6,968 nt of DNA from CAWDPQ01 sp049642465 (GTDB taxonomy: Bacteria; Acidobacteriota; Vicinamibacteria; Vicinamibacterales; 2-12-FULL-66-21): the NCBI GenBank assembly GCA_049642465.1, contig JBAROV010000157.1:1-6968 (forward strand), in the 5' to 3' direction. The stretch's first letter is position 1, and the number at the start of each line of letters is the position of its first letter. Position numbers and translations under genes: made by a program. Below the pieces are notes generated by a model. That model saw nothing but the letters and a program-made list of their open reading frames with translations. It was not told the origin of the DNA and searched no databases. Below, piece by piece: positions 5,233-6,968 of this stretch.

Positions 5233-5607
5233 TCATTTACGCATTTCCACCACGATCACTTCGATCGGTTCACTTCCGCGATTCAAATCGCCGTGCTGCT
5301 GGCCCGGCGGATCGACGTCGAGCCAGTACGCTTTGCCCGTTTCCCACGTGAACTGCTTGAGCGTCGCGCCCCGCTCATTGACAACATCGAGCGTTCCTCC
5401 CTTCAGGGCAACGATCGTGCGGCCGTGATCGTGACGATGGAGCGCGAGCGGCTGATTTGGCAGGATGATCGATTTCCAGACGCGAACGTGCTGATTCTCG
5501 AACTGCGGCTCGCGGCGCGTCTGCGCGCCCTGTTGCTGCATCGCAGCCGCAGCCGTGGCCGCGAAGACAATCGCCACGGTCCCGCATCTGATCCAGTTCG
5601 AACGCAT
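5233..5607 (-). CDS. Secreted cupin-domain protein
   Basis: The protein has 124 residues. A signal peptide (MRSNWIRCGTVAIVFAATAAAAMQQQG) with a likely cut near residues 22-26 sends it to the periplasm. The mature part is a single small cupin barrel. LALHRHDHGRTIVALKGGTL (residues 54-73) is cupin motif 1, with His57, His59 and His61 as metal candidates. GQQHGDLNRGSEPIEVIVVE gives motif 2, with His105. Small cupins of this kind bind a divalent metal and may act as dioxygenases, isomerases or ligand binders; the substrate is not predictable. GGAGG four bases before the ATG fixes the start. The upstream secreted Gly-rich gene ends 40 bp earlier, so the two are likely one operon and both products are exported. 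The DUF1080-type remnant follows, 16 bp after the stop. Confidence 0.86.
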   Translation of the reverse strand: MRSNWIRCGTVAIVFAATAAAAMQQQGAQTRREPQFENQHVRVWKSIILPNQPLALHRHDHGRTIVALKGGTLDVVNERGATLKQFTWETGKAYWLDVDPPGQQHGDLNRGSEPIEVIVVEMRK

Positions 5608-5647
5608 GTGACCTCCAGGAAATCGTCGACAGAAAGCCTTGATACTG

Positions 5648-6253
5648 TCAAAACGATAGGATCAAAGCCAGCCCCCGTCCCCGCGAGACCAATGGTGCCA
5701 CTCTGACTTGGAGCTTCGGTGCCTGCGCGTCGAATCTCACGTGTGTCTTTGAACGTCCGGAATCGATCGCCCACCCCACGAGTGCGCCAATCCCTGTATA
5801 CACCGCTCCGTATCCCAAATAGAGCGGCGCCCATTCATCGAGCTCGTTGCGATCGACCACGAGCGCGTGGACAAACATCGCGCCGGTCAACCCTGCACCG
5901 ACGCCCGCTCCGATCAGAGCGCCATTTCGAGAAGAATCGCGACGCCGCTCAAGGGACTGAATGGCGGTCAGGGGAATCGTTATTTCCAGACGACGATGGG
6001 GTCCAGGCTGCTGGGTCTCGGCCAGGATCGTGAGATCGCTGTTCCCCAAACTGAGCAACCGGCCTTTGATCGACTCTCCTGATGTCTGCTGGACCGAGAT
6101 GACATCACCAGGGCCTAACGTCCGGCGCAACTCGTCGAGCGTCGCAACCCGAACCTGGGCATGAGCGGGAATTGGCTCGGCCAGCCCGATCGCGACGATG
6201 GTAGCGAGAAGTGGCCCCACGCGACCGGCGCATCGTCTTCTTCCGCTCGTCAT
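5648..6253 (-). CDS. Secreted/envelope protein with Gly-rich membrane segment, 201 aa
   Basis: A basic N-terminus, a hydrophobic core (VGPLLATIVAIGLAEP) and a PAHA-Q site form a signal peptide of about 32 residues. Residues 37-100 (LRRTLGPGDVISVQQTSGES, KGRLLSLGNSDLTIL and ITIPLTAIQSLERRRDS) look like a small beta barrel of the Sm/SH3 kind, followed by a basic linker. Residues 109-126 (NGALIGAGVGAGLTGAMF) and about 145-165 (YGAVYTGIGALVGWAID) are Gly-rich hydrophobic helices with GxxxG spacing, likely membrane inserted. The end, KLQVRVAPLVSRGRGLALIL then SF, is a beta-type strand pattern. From memory, this architecture recurs as uncharacterised proteins in Acidobacteriota; the function is unknown. 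I chose the ATG preceded by GAGGAGG nine bases upstream. In-frame starts at 6277 and 6451 lie before that Shine-Dalgarno and give a basic extension ahead of the signal peptide. It is first of a pair with the secreted cupin. Confidence 0.75.
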   Translation of the reverse strand: MTSGRRRCAGRVGPLLATIVAIGLAEPIPAHAQVRVATLDELRRTLGPGDVISVQQTSGESIKGRLLSLGNSDLTILAETQQPGPHRRLEITIPLTAIQSLERRRDSSRNGALIGAGVGAGLTGAMFVHALVVDRNELDEWAPLYLGYGAVYTGIGALVGWAIDSGRSKTHVRFDAQAPKLQVRVAPLVSRGRGLALILSF

Positions 6254-6351
6254 GGTCTTCGACCTCCTCAGATTCATGCGCGAAGCGAGGTCGAAACGGC
6301 TCAACTGCCACTCGAGGATGTCGTGCGGATTGCTCGGACCGTCCATCACTT

Positions 6352-6394
6352 CCGAGGCGGGGCCCCTTGCCCCGCTCCGCTCCGAGCGCCTCGG
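6352..6394. repeat. Nested GC-rich inverted repeat
   Basis: The outer arms are CCGAGGCG (6352-6359) and CGCCTCGG (6387-6394), a perfect eight-base pair. An alternative inner hairpin is GCGGGGC (6357-6363) and GCCCCGC (6369-6375), with a five-base loop CCCTT. The two share three bases, so the arms would compete or form a slipped structure. This resembles REP-type intergenic palindromes in form, but I have only one copy in the window and cannot show that it repeats. Confidence 0.5.
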
Positions 6395-6499
6395 CTCGCC
6401 GGCGCGGACGCGATCGCCTTCCTGCACGTTCACTTCAACGTGCGGGGGCATGCCAACAGCGGTAGTAATGCGATCTCGATAATCCTCATCCTGGGAACT

Positions 6500-6556
6500 C
6501 CAGAAGTACGCCGTAAACGCCAGAATCGATCCGAAGACAATCAGGTACGCGAGTGA
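6500..6556 (-). pseudogene. Short relic resembling an EamA/DMT transporter membrane segment
   Basis: Nineteen codons read SLAYLIVFGSILAFTAYFW. The pattern L-A-Y-L-x-V-F-G-S-x-x-A-F-x-A-Y-x-W is the well-known ninth-helix region of EamA (drug/metabolite exporter) proteins. A stop codon lies two codons upstream in the same frame. The expected continuation (L-L-R and the tenth helix) is replaced by a polar stretch beginning SSQDEDYRDR. I infer a decayed fragment of an exporter gene. Alternatively it is the N-terminal anchor of a small protein whose start was lost. Confidence 0.4.
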
Positions 6557-6696
6557 GCAGCGTCATCGGCGTTCGCATCGTGGCATCGGCGGGAGGCGGC
6601 GCACGTTGCGAGTACACAACGCCGGCGGCGTATTTGAACGTCCGGTCTTCGTTAGCCACATCACCCACTCAGAGCGTGCAAGCGTTCCATTAATTG

Positions 6697-6968
6697 TCAG
6701 AGGCTGGGCGTGGGCGACCGCACCCACCAAAGGGCCCCGATCCAGAACAGTTGTAGCGGTAGCCGCCAGAGAAACGGCGTCGCGCGGCGACCGGCGATTA
6801 TCAGTCCCTTCCGAGCGGCGTGGACGTTCGCGGGGAATATCGCTATAAGCAGCGCCATCAGTCCATACGCGGCTGCTGGCACCGTTTCTGGCACCAAAAG
6901 TCCGATGGCGCCAAGGAACTCGAGTACGCCGGGTGCCGTCACGGCCAGCGCCGGCGCGGGCAGACTCT
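6697..6968 (-). CDS. DoxX-like membrane protein, C-terminal part (runs off right edge)
   Basis: About 90 codons to the stop are visible and the N-terminus lies beyond the window. Three hydrophobic helices follow in order: PGVLEFLGAIGLLVP, AAAYGLMALLIAIFPANVHAA and RLPLQLFWIGALWWV. The segment V-L-E-x-L-G-A-I-G-L-L-x-P followed by A-I-F-P-A-N-V-H-x-A, and a terminal W-R-L-P-L-Q-x-x-x-I-x-x-L-W-W, are characteristic of the DoxX / DoxX-like four-helix family. Members sit in the inner membrane; some have been linked to quinone-dependent redox or thiosulfate:quinone chemistry, but most have no assigned role. An in-frame GTG inside the visible part is not a likely start, because the preceding codons (SLPAPALA) continue the first helix region. 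Its relation to the genes on the left is unclear, as 443 bp separate it from the next intact gene. Confidence 0.82.
   Translation of the reverse strand, partial: SLPAPALAVTAPGVLEFLGAIGLLVPETVPAAAYGLMALLIAIFPANVHAARKGLIIAGRRATPFLWRLPLQLFWIGALWWVRSPTPSL

Larger units (their letters stand above)
6254..6696. other. 443-bp stretch without an intact gene
   Basis: No complete gene fits here. A short membrane-helix relic (6500-6556) and a nested GC-rich inverted repeat (6352-6394) are listed separately. The minus-strand frame that holds the relic stays open from a TGA at 6563-6565 down into the secreted Gly-rich gene, but the part between lacks protein-like character (Arg, Ser, Gly and Pro rich around the repeat). 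I read it as non-coding or decayed. The promoter for the secreted protein/cupin pair should lie at the left end of this stretch; I cannot assign it. Confidence 0.45.

Noticed and set aside
6112..6118. GCCTAAC-type sequence that matches an attC core
   Set aside because: It lies inside the secreted Gly-rich protein gene, in codons for the LGPGDV segment, and has no partner core; treated as chance.
6486..6668. Minus-strand frame of 60 codons starting with GTG after the DoxX-like gene
   Set aside because: It has no Shine-Dalgarno and no recognisable pattern, and it overlaps the better-supported transporter-like relic in a different frame.
1..6968. tRNA, rRNA, CRISPR array or insertion sequence
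   Set aside because: I saw no tRNA-like cloverleaf ends, no regularly spaced direct repeats and no transposase-like reading frame on either strand.

Overview
The window looks like an accessory or low-synteny stretch of a GC-rich soil-type bacterial chromosome. The best guess is Acidobacteriota, possibly Vicinamibacteria-like. That guess rests on family content recalled from knowledge, not on any search: a DUF1569 protein, a secreted protein with a Gly-rich membrane segment and a beta-type C-terminus, a small secreted cupin, a DUF1080 remnant and a VOC/PhnB protein. Every gene I can support is on the minus strand, so transcription runs from the right edge to the left edge. There are no RNA genes, CRISPR arrays, transposases or integrases.

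Right to left (5' to 3' for the genes): the C-terminal part of a DoxX-type membrane protein enters from the right edge (6697-6968). A 443-bp stretch follows with no intact gene. It holds a short relic that resembles the last membrane helices of an EamA transporter (6500-6556) and a nested GC-rich inverted repeat (6352-6394). Next is a probable two-gene operon: a secreted Gly-rich protein (5648-6253) and a secreted cupin (5233-5607). A remnant of a DUF1080-type (sugar hydrolase/lectin-like) C-terminus (5016-5216) leads directly into a PhnB-like VOC protein (4608-5012). An orphan cytoplasmic protein (4047-4487) precedes a complete type II toxin-antitoxin pair: a Phd/YefM antitoxin (3703-3957) and a PIN-domain toxin (3338-3706). 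The pair has a 4-bp overlap and a TGTACA palindrome that contains a likely -10 box just before the antitoxin ATG.

Further left are a DJ-1/PfpI-family protein (2538-3134), a secreted orphan with a near-perfect Shine-Dalgarno (1528-2313) and a DUF1569/DinB-like protein (997-1443). Last is a tight three-ORF cluster: a membrane-anchored orphan (496-909), a 41-codon signal-like small ORF (368-493) and a TPR protein that leaves the window at the left edge (1-371).

Apart from the toxin-antitoxin pair, the secreted-protein/cupin pair and the left-hand cluster, the genes show no common pathway. The mixture of short unrelated single genes, relics and one toxin-antitoxin module suggests a region that gains and loses genes. 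The clearest regulatory logic is the autoregulated, possibly near-leaderless toxin-antitoxin operon.
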